DNA from: JBBTIS01 sp038059855
GTDB taxonomy: Bacteria > Elusimicrobiota > Elusimicrobia > JACQPE01
Direction: 5' to 3'
Assembly: GCA_964357255.1 (NCBI GenBank)
Contig: CAYHKQ010000011.1
Span: 1 to 39,817, forward strand
DNA length: 39,817 nt
The position numbers and the translations under genes were made by a program. Every line of letters begins with the position of its first letter. The first letter of the stretch is position 1. Below the pieces are notes generated by a model, which saw only the letters and a list, made by a program, of their open reading frames with translations, made no database searches and was not told where the DNA came from. Shown piece by piece: positions 29,502 through 37,797 of the stretch.

Positions 29502-31505
29502 ATGGAGCGCGCCGATTTAATCGAAGCTCTGAATGAACGGTGTCCAGGCGCCGTGACCGCTTCGCATGCTTGGCGGGGCGACGCGACAGCGTGCATCAAC
29601 CGGCGATCTCTCCTTGAGGCGGCGCGCGCGCTTAAGGAAGACCCCTCGTTCCGGATGGATTTTCTCATGGACCTGAGCGCTGTTGATTACTCCACTTTCG
29701 GCAAAAAACCCCCAAGGGCTTTTTTTCCTTCCTCCGGTTTTGGGGTCGCGCTGGCTCTGGAGATTCCGGCCGAATCTGCCTGGACCGGCCTGCCGGCAAA
29801 GGCGCGATTTGTGGTGGTTTATCATTTCTACTCGTCATCGCTTCGGCGCCGGCTTAGGTTGCATGTCCCTGTGGAGGAAGAAGAGGCCGAGCTAGACTCG
29901 TTAACCTCCCTTTGGCCAGGAGCTAACTGGCTTGAACGCGAAGTTTGGGATATGTTCGGGATTCGTTTTAAGGGGCATCCAGGCCTCAGGCGGATTTTAA
30001 TGTATGAAGAGTTTGTTGGCCATCCATTGCGCAAGGATTATCCGGTTAACCGGCGTCAGCCCCTTATCGGACCAGGCGCGAATAAAAACCCCAACAAAGC
30101 ATCCGTTGGCGTAGCCGCCGGCCTGGAGATTTCCGCGGCGCGCTTGAGCGCCCAAATCACTCCGGACGATGATTCCGGAGGTTTGCAAACGAGGGAGATG
30201 CTCCTTAACGTGGGTCCCGCTCACCCAGCCATGCATGGAATCGTCCGCATTGTGGCCAAACTTGAAGGGGAACTGATCAAGGATGCCGATGTTGAGATCG
30301 GCTATTTGCACCGGGGATTTGAAAAAATGGCCGAGACCGTGGCCTACAATAGCGTCATTCCTTACACTGACCGATTGAATTATGTTTCCCCGCTCATCAA
30401 TAATATGGGCTACTGCATGGCTGTAGAAAAACTGATGGGGTTGAACGTGCCTGAACGTTGCCACTACATTCGCGTGATTATGGCGGAAATTTCGCGCATC
30501 ACAGATCACCTCACCTCGATTGGCGCTAGCGCCATGGAGCTGGGCGCTTTTAGCGTTTTCCTTTACCTCATCAAAGCCCGTGAGTACCTCTGGGAGCTTG
30601 TTGAATCCGTCACAGGAGCGCGGCTGACTGTTTCTTATTGCCGGGTTGGCGGCGTCAAGGGTGATTTACCTGAAAATTTTGCGGACCCTTGCCGCAATGC
30701 CCTAGAGCAAACCCGGCGGGTGCTCAACGAAGTAGACGCGATGTTAACCCGTAATCGAATTTTCGTGGACCGCATGACGAACACCGGCCGCATAAGCGCG
30801 CAGGAGGCGATCGCTTACGGCATTACCGGGCCCTTTTTGCGCGCCACCGGAGCGGACTACGACGTGCGCAAAGATTGCCCCTATAGCGTTTACGACCGTT
30901 TTGATTTTGACGTTCCTGTCGGCACTAAGGGCGACAATCTAGACCGCTACTATGTGCGCATGGAAGAGATGCGTCAATCCATCCGTATTATTGAGGCCGC
31001 GCTTCGTGATATTCCGCCGGGCCCGGTTCTAGCGAACCCCCAGACAGGTCTCCATATTCCGGCCTCTGAAATGGTTGATGCCGCCAAAATTGGGCATATA
31101 CCGACTATTGCCGGAGCTCTTGCCGTGACTGATCCGACGTTGGAGGGATCATCCAAGCCCGCGCATCCGGGGATAGCCGTTGGCGAAAAACGCGTCTCAC
31201 TGCCTCCTAAGGAGGATGCCTATGGCAATATCGAAGGGCTGATGCGACATTTTAAGATTGTTATGGATGGGCACGGGGTGCGGCCACCTAAAGGAGAGGC
31301 CTATTTTCCGGTTGAGGGAGCCAATGGGGAGCTTGGTTTTTATGTGGTCAGCGACGGTAGCGAATGCGCCTACCGGGTGCGCGTGCGGCCACCGTGTTTT
31401 GCAATTATGTCCGCTTTATCCAAGCTGCTTGTGGGAGATATGATTGCCGATATTATTCCGACTTTTGGCTCCGTCAACATGATCGGCGGAGAATTGGACC
31501 GTTAA
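29502..31505 (+). CDS. nuoCD: Fused NADH-quinone oxidoreductase subunits C and D
   Basis: A 667-residue fusion. NuoC spans about 1-185 (DLSAVDY, RFVVVYHF, ANWLEREVWDMFGIRFKGHPGLRRILM). NuoD runs from about 208 to the end (NVGPAHPAMHGIVRI with both quinone-site histidines, IPYTDRLNYVSPLINNMGYCMAVEKLMG, and a C-terminus with SGGELDR-like GGELDR). Two extra segments stand out. About 37 residues (65-101) lie between VDY and RFVVVYHF in NuoC. About 45-50 residues lie in NuoD between IPPGPVLANPQTG and RVSLPPKEDAYGN. CD fusions are known from enterobacteria. It is part of the peripheral arm that binds quinone. Confidence 0.95.
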   Translation: MERADLIEALNERCPGAVTASHAWRGDATACINRRSLLEAARALKEDPSFRMDFLMDLSAVDYSTFGKKPPRAFFPSSGFGVALALEIPAESAWTGLPAKARFVVVYHFYSSSLRRRLRLHVPVEEEEAELDSLTSLWPGANWLEREVWDMFGIRFKGHPGLRRILMYEEFVGHPLRKDYPVNRRQPLIGPGANKNPNKASVGVAAGLEISAARLSAQITPDDDSGGLQTREMLLNVGPAHPAMHGIVRIVAKLEGELIKDADVEIGYLHRGFEKMAETVAYNSVIPYTDRLNYVSPLINNMGYCMAVEKLMGLNVPERCHYIRVIMAEISRITDHLTSIGASAMELGAFSVFLYLIKAREYLWELVESVTGARLTVSYCRVGGVKGDLPENFADPCRNALEQTRRVLNEVDAMLTRNRIFVDRMTNTGRISAQEAIAYGITGPFLRATGADYDVRKDCPYSVYDRFDFDVPVGTKGDNLDRYYVRMEEMRQSIRIIEAALRDIPPGPVLANPQTGLHIPASEMVDAAKIGHIPTIAGALAVTDPTLEGSSKPAHPGIAVGEKRVSLPPKEDAYGNIEGLMRHFKIVMDGHGVRPPKGEAYFPVEGANGELGFYVVSDGSECAYRVRVRPPCFAIMSALSKLLVGDMIADIIPTFGSVNMIGGELDR

Positions 31506-31509
31506 TACG

Positions 31510-33360
31510 GTGGAAGGCGTGTTTGCGGATAAATTAAACAATCCTCGAAACCCTCCGCCGCAAGATATGCCGGCGGCTCTTGAAGCCAGGGCCGGAGAAA
31601 TCATCATCCGTTACGAAAAACCAAAAGCGGCGATGTTGCCTCTTCTGTGGCTTCTTCAGGAAAATTTTGGCTATATCCCTCCAAGGGGAGAAGAATGGGT
31701 CAGCCGTCTTTTGGGCGTCGCAATCGTTCATGTCCGCGAGGTGGTCTCCTTCTACTCCATGTTTCGCGCGCATCCCACGGGCCGGCGCGTGATTCGGGTT
31801 TGCACGAGCCTGCCTTGTCTGCTCAATGGCGCAAAAGGGACCCTGGCCAAAATTGAGAAAGGCCTCGGCGCCGCGCAAGGCGATGGCGCGAGCGATCGGG
31901 TCTCTATTGAGGAAGTCGAGTGCCTATGCGCCTGTGAGATGGCGCCCATGGCCCAGCTTGATGAGCAGTTCGTCGGACCACTGGATGATCGGATGGTGGA
32001 AATTTTGACTAGGGAGGCCCTGACTGCCGGCCCCTCTGAAATTTTGGAGCCTGCGCCGCATGTTGCTGCGGACGGCCCTATTCTCTCCGCGCGGTTTAAG
32101 AACAAGGAAGGAACCTGGTTCGACGAATATGTCCGGCAAGGAGGCTATGTCGCCGCCCGCAAGGCTCTTTCTTCGATGAAACCGGACGAGGTGATCGAGG
32201 AGGTCGGCCGGGCCAATTTGCGGGGCCTCGGAGGCGCCGGATTTCCGGCCGGGAAAAAATGGTCTTTTATCCCAAAGGATAGTCCCAAACCGAAGTACTT
32301 GGTGGTCAACGCGGATGAAGGCGAGCCGGGAACATTCAAGGATCGCTACATCTTGGAGCGCGACCCCCATGCGCTCCTTGAAGGCATGATCATTGCCGCG
32401 TATGCCATCGGCAGCCACAAGGCTTATATCTATATCCGCGGGGAATATTTCCGCCCGGCTAAACGCTTTGCCCGGGCTGTGGAAGAGGCCTTAGCGCGCG
32501 GATGGTTGGGCAAGAATATTCAAGGAAGCGGATTTACTCTCGATGTCGTCATCCACAGGGGGGCAGGCGCTTATATCTGCGGTGAGGAGACCGCTCTGTT
32601 GACCTCCCTGGAAGGCGGCAAGGGTTTTCCCAGAATCAAACCCCCCTTCCCCGCGATTTGGGGCCTTTTTGGCTGCCCCACCATAATCAATAATGTGGAA
32701 ACCTTGGCTTGCGTGCCCTATATCGTGCGCGAAGGGAGCCGGCGTTTTGCGTCTTTGGGCACGCCCAAACAGGGAGGAACAAGACTTTTTTCTATTAGCG
32801 GACATGTTTCGCGCCCGGGGCTTTACGAGGCGCCCGTAAGCGCGCGCCTGACGGATCTCATTGATAAGTATGCGCTTGGCGTCGCAGGCGGCCGCAAGAT
32901 CAAGGCCGTTATTCCGGGCGGCATTTCCGCCAAAATCCTGACGGCCCAGGAACTCGATGTCGTTATGGATTTTGATTCCTTGATTGCCGCCGGAACGATG
33001 GCGGGCTCGGGAGGCGTAATTGTGTTGGATCAGAGCGCTTGCATGCTGGCCGCGCTTGATTCCGCGTCCCGGTTTTTTGCCGAGGAGTCTTGCGGGCAGT
33101 GCTCACCCTGCCGCGAAGGAACAGGCTGGATCCACCGTATCATCAGAAAAATCTCCGAGGGCAAAGGGCGTTTGCAGGATTTGGATAATCTTCTTGGCAT
33201 TGCCCGCGACATGGAGGGAATAACGATTTGCGTTTTTGCGGATGCGGCCGGCTGGCCCGTGCAATCCTATATATCCAAATTCCGGTCCGAGTTCGAGGAT
33301 CACATCAAGAACGGCCGTTGCGCATCGGAACTCTGCCCGCTTAGCCCATGCCTAACCTGA
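31510..33360 (+). CDS. nuoEF: Fused NADH-quinone oxidoreductase subunits E and F
   Basis: A 616-residue fusion read in one frame. The NuoE part (about 1-175) has the [2Fe-2S] ligands Cys98, Cys103, Cys138 and Cys142 (VCTSLPC, ECLCAC). The NuoF part (from about 190) has the NADH/FMN loop LRGLGGAGFPAGKKW (about 237-251), VNADEGEPGTFKDR, the FMN motif GAGAYICGEETALL, and the N3 cluster SCGQCSPCREGTGW with a later Cys in ITICVFADA. It is the electron-input module that oxidises NADH. GTG 31510 is the first start, with GTG 31519 or ATG 31567 possible. EF fusions are less common than CD. Confidence 0.95.
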   Translation: MEGVFADKLNNPRNPPPQDMPAALEARAGEIIIRYEKPKAAMLPLLWLLQENFGYIPPRGEEWVSRLLGVAIVHVREVVSFYSMFRAHPTGRRVIRVCTSLPCLLNGAKGTLAKIEKGLGAAQGDGASDRVSIEEVECLCACEMAPMAQLDEQFVGPLDDRMVEILTREALTAGPSEILEPAPHVAADGPILSARFKNKEGTWFDEYVRQGGYVAARKALSSMKPDEVIEEVGRANLRGLGGAGFPAGKKWSFIPKDSPKPKYLVVNADEGEPGTFKDRYILERDPHALLEGMIIAAYAIGSHKAYIYIRGEYFRPAKRFARAVEEALARGWLGKNIQGSGFTLDVVIHRGAGAYICGEETALLTSLEGGKGFPRIKPPFPAIWGLFGCPTIINNVETLACVPYIVREGSRRFASLGTPKQGGTRLFSISGHVSRPGLYEAPVSARLTDLIDKYALGVAGGRKIKAVIPGGISAKILTAQELDVVMDFDSLIAAGTMAGSGGVIVLDQSACMLAALDSASRFFAEESCGQCSPCREGTGWIHRIIRKISEGKGRLQDLDNLLGIARDMEGITICVFADAAGWPVQSYISKFRSEFEDHIKNGRCASELCPLSPCLT

Positions 33361-35012
33361 TTATTGACGGCCAAAAGATATCGGTTCCGGACGGAACCAC
33401 GGTTATCCAGGCCGCGGAGCTATTGGGAATTTTTATTCCCCGCTATTGTTATCATCCGGGACTTTCCATTGCCGGCAACTGCCGGATTTGCCTCGTCGAG
33501 GTGGAGAAAAATTTTAAACTCCAGATCGCCTGCAACACGCCGGCCGTCGAAGGCATGGTCATTCATACCAAGAGTCCCAAGGTCGCCAACGGCCGGCGCG
33601 CGGCGTTGGAATTTCTCTTGGCCAATCATCCCCTGGACTGCCCGGTCTGCGATCAATCCGGGGAATGTGACCTTCAAAATTTTTATATGCAGTACGGACT
33701 TTACGACCCCCGCTTTGAGGAAACCAAGGTTAAAAAACGCAAAGCCGTCATCCTGGGCCCTCATGTGATATTGGATCAGGAACGTTGCATTCTTTGCTCC
33801 CGATGCGTGCGTTTCACGGATGAGATTACGAAGACCGGAGAATTTGGAATTTTCAAACGAGGCGACCGCGCCGAAGTCAATCTCTATCCCGGGAAAGTCC
33901 TTGATAATCCCTACTCCGCCAATGTCGTGGACATTTGCCCGGTCGGCGCTTTGACTGAACGGAATTTCCGGTTCAAGGCCAGGGTTTGGTATCTTTCGAG
34001 CGCTCCGAGCGTTTGCAATGGATGTAGCCAGGGATGCAATATCAACCTGCATTTCGTTCTGGACCGTCCCCACTTAAATAATGGGGCGCGGGTGTTGAGG
34101 GTTAAGCCCCGTTATAATCCTAATGTCAATGATTGGTGGATATGCGATTATGGGCGATATGGCTTGGGGCCCATTGATCAAAAACGGCTCATCGGGGTAC
34201 GCAACCGAGGCCAAGAATCTTCGTGGGATCAAGCTTTCCGGGCCATCGCTCCTATTTTAACCAAGGCGAGCCAGGGCCGTGACGATTCTTCAATCGGCGT
34301 GATCTTTTCGGCGCAATTGACCACTGAAGAGTTGTTTCTGTTGCGTAAAATTTTTGTGGGCGCGCTCAAGGCGCGCGTGAGCGCCCCGGTTCCTTCCATC
34401 GGGCCGGCCGATGATTTTCTTATCAAGGCGGACAAGAATCCCAACACTCTCGGGGCCGATCTCCTGGGTCTCACGGACGGTCCCGCCGCGCAAGAGATCA
34501 TTGATGAGGCCCTTGGGGGAAAACTCAACGCCCTGTGGGTTTTTGGGGTTGATCTAGCCGCCCTTTGCCCGATTGAAAAAATCCGGGAACTTTCGCAAAA
34601 GCTTGAACTCTTCGTCTTTCAGGGTCCCAATGAAAATCAAACGGCGGCTCTGGCGCAATGGGTTCTACCCTGCGCCGCCTATGTCGAGAAAGATGGGACC
34701 TTTATCAATTGCCATGGCCGCGCGCAAAGAATCGGCAAAGCCTTCTCGCCGCCGGGGGATTCACGAGAAGACTCGCGCATCTTGCTTGAAATCGAACGCG
34801 TCTTAGGCCGGCCCAGGACCGAGTCTAGTTCGCATCCCTTTTCGCAGAGCTTCAAGGACGCGGGCCCGCTGGAGGCGGGACGATTCCCGCAGGAAATTTT
34901 TCTTGAGTTGGCCAGGACGACAAAACCCCTGCAAGGATTAACCTATGAAACAATCGGTTCACAGGGAGCGGATATTGCAATTAAGAAATCCAAAAACTTG
35001 GCGGCGCCATGA
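33348..35012 (+). CDS. nuoG: NADH-quinone oxidoreductase subunit G
   Basis: A 554-residue subunit overlapping nuoEF by 13 bases. Iron-sulfur ligands are complete: [2Fe-2S] Cys34, Cys45, Cys48 and Cys62; N4/N5-type His94, Cys98, Cys101 and Cys107; Cys147, Cys150, Cys153 and Cys197; and an N7-type set Cys223, Cys226, Cys230 and Cys266. The molybdopterin-oxidoreductase-like C-terminal domain is shortened (family members often reach 700-900 residues), with short pieces such as LWVFGVDLAALCP and AQWVLPCAAYVEKDGTFINCHGRAQ. It carries electrons from NuoEF to NuoI. Confidence 0.94.
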   Translation: MPNLIIDGQKISVPDGTTVIQAAELLGIFIPRYCYHPGLSIAGNCRICLVEVEKNFKLQIACNTPAVEGMVIHTKSPKVANGRRAALEFLLANHPLDCPVCDQSGECDLQNFYMQYGLYDPRFEETKVKKRKAVILGPHVILDQERCILCSRCVRFTDEITKTGEFGIFKRGDRAEVNLYPGKVLDNPYSANVVDICPVGALTERNFRFKARVWYLSSAPSVCNGCSQGCNINLHFVLDRPHLNNGARVLRVKPRYNPNVNDWWICDYGRYGLGPIDQKRLIGVRNRGQESSWDQAFRAIAPILTKASQGRDDSSIGVIFSAQLTTEELFLLRKIFVGALKARVSAPVPSIGPADDFLIKADKNPNTLGADLLGLTDGPAAQEIIDEALGGKLNALWVFGVDLAALCPIEKIRELSQKLELFVFQGPNENQTAALAQWVLPCAAYVEKDGTFINCHGRAQRIGKAFSPPGDSREDSRILLEIERVLGRPRTESSSHPFSQSFKDAGPLEAGRFPQEIFLELARTTKPLQGLTYETIGSQGADIAIKKSKNLAAP

Positions 35013-36100
35013 TAGAAGCGTTCGTGATTAAATTATTGCTGGCGGGCCTTGTTTTTTTCGGCGTGCTCAATTTGGCCGGACTCCACACGTGGGTGGAGCG
35101 CAAACAATCAGCCCTCATGCAAGACCGCATCGGCGCCAACCGGGCAAGCATACTGGGTTTTCGTTTCCTGGGGCTTTTTCATCTCCTTGCCGACGCGATC
35201 AAGATGTTTACCAAGGAAGACTTCATTCCGGCCGGCGCGGACAAACTTCTGCACGCCTTAGCCCCGTTTCTTTCGCTTTTCTTTGCCCTGGCGGCGTTCG
35301 CCACCATCCCCTTTGGCGACCAACTCTCTTGGGCGGGACGCACGATCAATCTACAGGTGGTCAACATCAATGTGGGGCTACTCTACATATTTGCGATGCT
35401 TTCCATGGGCGCTTACGGCGTCATCCTCGCTGGATTCGCCTCCAGAAATAATTACGCGATCCTGGGGGGATTGAGGGCAGTTTCTCAAATGCTTTCTTAT
35501 GAAATTGCGCTCGGCATATCCATTGTGGGCGTGATTATGGTGTACGGAACTATGGATCTTCAAGAACTCGTGCGAGCCCAGGGCCGCAACGCGGCCGGCT
35601 GGATTCCCTTATGGGGGATTCTCACCCAGCCGTTGGCCTTCTTCGTATTTCTGACCGCGGCATTGGCCCAGACCAAGCGCGCGCCTTTTGATCTTCCTGA
35701 GGCGGAATCTGAAATCATCGGGTATTTCGTTGAATATAGCGGCATGAAATTTGGCATGTTTTTTTTGACGGATTTCATAGAAACAATCATGGTGGCGTGT
35801 TTGGCGACAACCCTATTTTTTGGAGGCTGGCAGGTGCCCTATCTCAATCCTGACGGCTTTCATTTCCCCTGGGGAGGATTCTTTTCTGTTTCCAACCTAA
35901 CCTACGTTTTGTTGGGAATTGCCGGCTTTACGGTCAAAGTGGTTTCCTTTTGTTGGCTTTTTATGACGATCCGATGGACCCTGCCACGATTCCGCTATGA
36001 CCAGCTCATGCGCCTGGGATGGCGCCGTCTCTTTCCGCTTTCGGTAGCCAATATTTTGGTGACAGGGTTCATCCTTATATTAAAAAAGGGCACAAATTGA
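35009..36100 (+). CDS. nuoH: NADH-quinone oxidoreductase subunit H
   Basis: A 363-residue membrane subunit with about eight helices. WVERKQSALMQDRIGANRA (about 27-45) is the NuoH signature. LADAIKMFTKEDFIPAGADK, SQMLSYEIALG, FDLPEAESEIIGYFVEYSGMKFGMFFLTDF and the end segment (RWTLPRFRYDQLMRLGWR) are all canonical. It forms the quinone tunnel and the link between arms. Its ATG overlaps the nuoG stop (ATGA). Confidence 0.96.
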   Translation: MIEAFVIKLLLAGLVFFGVLNLAGLHTWVERKQSALMQDRIGANRASILGFRFLGLFHLLADAIKMFTKEDFIPAGADKLLHALAPFLSLFFALAAFATIPFGDQLSWAGRTINLQVVNINVGLLYIFAMLSMGAYGVILAGFASRNNYAILGGLRAVSQMLSYEIALGISIVGVIMVYGTMDLQELVRAQGRNAAGWIPLWGILTQPLAFFVFLTAALAQTKRAPFDLPEAESEIIGYFVEYSGMKFGMFFLTDFIETIMVACLATTLFFGGWQVPYLNPDGFHFPWGGFFSVSNLTYVLLGIAGFTVKVVSFCWLFMTIRWTLPRFRYDQLMRLGWRRLFPLSVANILVTGFILILKKGTN

Positions 36101-36128
36101 ATTTTTGGCCCTTTCCCATTATTATTTG

Positions 36129-36752
36129 ATGGCTACTAAAGTTATTGAGCGGCGCCCCCTCGCCTTCTGGGAAAGGCTTTATCTGCCCGCTATCGCGCGC
36201 GGGATCCGGATCACTTCCACCCATTTTTTTCGCAATCTTTTTTTGCATGCGGCCCACTGTATGGGGATCCTCAAACATATCCCGGCAGCCGTTACCATAC
36301 AGTATCCAGAGGCGCTACGCCTGCTGGCATTGCGTTTCCGTAGCCGTCACCGGCTCACCGCGCGCAAGGAGGGGACTCCACGTTGCGTAGGATGTATGCT
36401 CTGTGAAACAGTCTGTCCCGCCAAATGTATCACCATCGTGGCGGGAGAGCATCCTGATCCCAACGTCGAAAAATACCCATTACGCTTCGACATTAATCTC
36501 GGGGTTTGCGTGTACTGCGGCTATTGCGTGGAGGTTTGCCCTGAGGATGCGATCCGCATGGACACCGGAATTCTCGATGTCGCGGCAACCTCCCGGCAAG
36601 CCATGAGGCTCGATATCCACGAGCTCATGAACCCCAAGTTGCGCAAGCCTTTAAAAGAGTGCGCTCTTCAATTTCCTCACCAGTGCTCCCTGCAGGGCGG
36701 CGCCCTGCAGGGTAGCTGGGAAGCGGTCTATCCCCACGCGTCAAAGGGTTGA
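36129..36752 (+). CDS. nuoI: NADH-quinone oxidoreductase subunit I
   Basis: A 207-residue subunit. ATG 36129 is chosen over TTG 36105. Two [4Fe-4S] motifs are intact: Cys86, Cys89, Cys92 and Cys96 (CVGCMLCETVCP), and Cys127, Cys130, Cys133 and Cys137 (CVYCGYCVEVCP). Before them is the amphipathic membrane-facing region with FRNLF and VTIQYPE. The C-terminal end (SLQGGALQGS) is encoded by a perfect 11-bp hairpin. It carries electrons from NuoG to NuoB and closes the complex I locus. Confidence 0.95.
   Translation: MATKVIERRPLAFWERLYLPAIARGIRITSTHFFRNLFLHAAHCMGILKHIPAAVTIQYPEALRLLALRFRSRHRLTARKEGTPRCVGCMLCETVCPAKCITIVAGEHPDPNVEKYPLRFDINLGVCVYCGYCVEVCPEDAIRMDTGILDVAATSRQAMRLDIHELMNPKLRKPLKECALQFPHQCSLQGGALQGSWEAVYPHASKG
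36688..36712. repeat. Perfect 11-bp hairpin with GGC loop near the nuoI end
   Basis: CCCTGCAGGGC (36688-36698) and GCCCTGCAGGG (36702-36712) are exact inverted repeats around GGC, 40 bases before the nuoI stop. Each arm is itself built on CCCTGCAGGG. No T-run follows. It lies at the end of the operon and could slow or stop transcription, but it is inside coding sequence. Confidence 0.88.
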
Positions 36753-36812
36753 AAGGGAAATCTTTTGGGGCTAGGATTAAAGTGATGCTTCTTGATTTCC
36801 CAGGGAGGAATT

Positions 36813-37703
36813 ATGCATTGCAGAATAAAACCTATACACTTGTTTACTCTGATGTTTGCGACGCTGGCCGTAGCCGGCCTTTTTATCGCCTGTAGCAAAA
36901 AAAGTTCCTCTTCCACCAGTTCCGGCGGGGGGGGCGCTGAAAGCATTTCCTCAAACGCGACGCCCCGGCTGGCGCTCAGTGGAACCTCCTCCGTCACCAG
37001 TGGCTCCTGCTCCACGGTTCTTACCGTCACATCACAAAATAGCGCCGGCGCAACCACGGCCGTGACAACTAATACGACTGTAAACTTGGTCAGCACCGGC
37101 GTCGGCGGCTATTTTTACAGCAATAATTCCTGCTCCTCACAGGTGACGCAGGTAACAATTTCTTCGGGTTCTGGAACGGCCGCATTCTATTACAAGAAGG
37201 TGACGGCGGACAGCGTCACGATCACCGTTTCTGCCACGGGGTTTACGTCCGGCACAGCCTCTATTACGGTCGCTTCCAACGGTTCCGAAAGCTCTATTGC
37301 GGTTACCTTAAACGACGCCTTGAAAACTTTTTCGACGAATTGCCGTTGCGACTATCTCTCGCCAGGTGATTCGCTATTCAGCACTGTTATGCCTTATTGC
37401 CAGGCGTCTGATGGCAGTGAATTTAATTTGTCTTTCGGCGCGATTTTGTTAAACAGGACCTACAATTGCGCCTCGGGCGGAGGCGGTTCGCTCATGTACA
37501 CTTTGGCCGGTGTTCCTTACTTCCCCGGCGGCGGGGGCGAAGACCCTCCGGTTTGTAGCATTTACTTAAGTTCAGCCAGCGGCGTCGCAGTTGGTTCGGT
37601 GCTTTCCGGGATTTTTAGCGGCACATTGACGCAAAGCGGTCGCAATCCCTTTGTCGCCACTCACGGCTCTTTCACTTGTGTGGTAACCTCCGTTTCACCC
37701 TGA
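36813..37703 (+). CDS. Secreted lipoprotein with Ig-like domain
   Basis: A 296-residue protein. ATG 36813 is preferred over a TTG at 36792 because GGGAGGA (36803-36809) lies just upstream and the product opens on a lipoprotein signal (MHCRIKPIHLFTLMFATLAV, then AGLFIACSKK with Cys26 as lipid site). A Ser/Gly linker follows, then a Ser/Thr/Val-rich region (about 48-150) resembling bacterial Ig-like domains (LTVTSQNSAGATT, ITVSATGFTSGTASITV). A cysteine-bearing C-terminal domain of unknown family completes it. Ten or so cysteines suggest disulfides outside the cytoplasm. A G8 run is in codons 39-41. Function unknown; a cell-surface role is inferred. Confidence 0.75.
   Translation: MHCRIKPIHLFTLMFATLAVAGLFIACSKKSSSSTSSGGGGAESISSNATPRLALSGTSSVTSGSCSTVLTVTSQNSAGATTAVTTNTTVNLVSTGVGGYFYSNNSCSSQVTQVTISSGSGTAAFYYKKVTADSVTITVSATGFTSGTASITVASNGSESSIAVTLNDALKTFSTNCRCDYLSPGDSLFSTVMPYCQASDGSEFNLSFGAILLNRTYNCASGGGGSLMYTLAGVPYFPGGGGEDPPVCSIYLSSASGVAVGSVLSGIFSGTLTQSGRNPFVATHGSFTCVVTSVSP
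36927..36934. repeat. G8 homopolymer tract in lipoprotein 5' coding end
   Basis: Eight consecutive G bases in the frame GGC GGG GGG GGC, just after the lipid-attachment site. One-base slippage would cut off the protein early, as in known phase-variable surface genes. The tract is seen; switching is inferred. Confidence 0.85.
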
Positions 37704-37731
37704 CAAAATATCCTGGCGCACGGACACCTCG

Positions 37732-37754
37732 CTCAATTCATTCATAAAATTGAG
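37732..37754. other. Small hairpin in the lipoprotein-uppP spacer
   Basis: CTCAATT (37732-37738) pairs with AATTGAG (37748-37754) around a 9-base loop, in the 94-base gap between the lipoprotein gene and the UppP fusion. No T-run follows, so it is a weak terminator candidate or a binding site. The rest of the gap shows nothing clear. Confidence 0.35.
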
Positions 37755-37797
37755 TCGTGGCCCGCTTTGCAAAAGTTGATCTGAGCATAAATTCGCA

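Noticed and set aside
34362..34384. GCGCTCA...TGAGCGC inverted repeat in nuoG
   Set aside because: Seven-bp stem with a 9-base loop in a GC-rich coding stretch; expected by chance.
36756..36800. Inverted pair GGGAAATC/GATTTCCC after nuoI as a terminator
   Set aside because: The arms are ~30 bases apart and no T-run follows, so it is too weak to list as a terminator.
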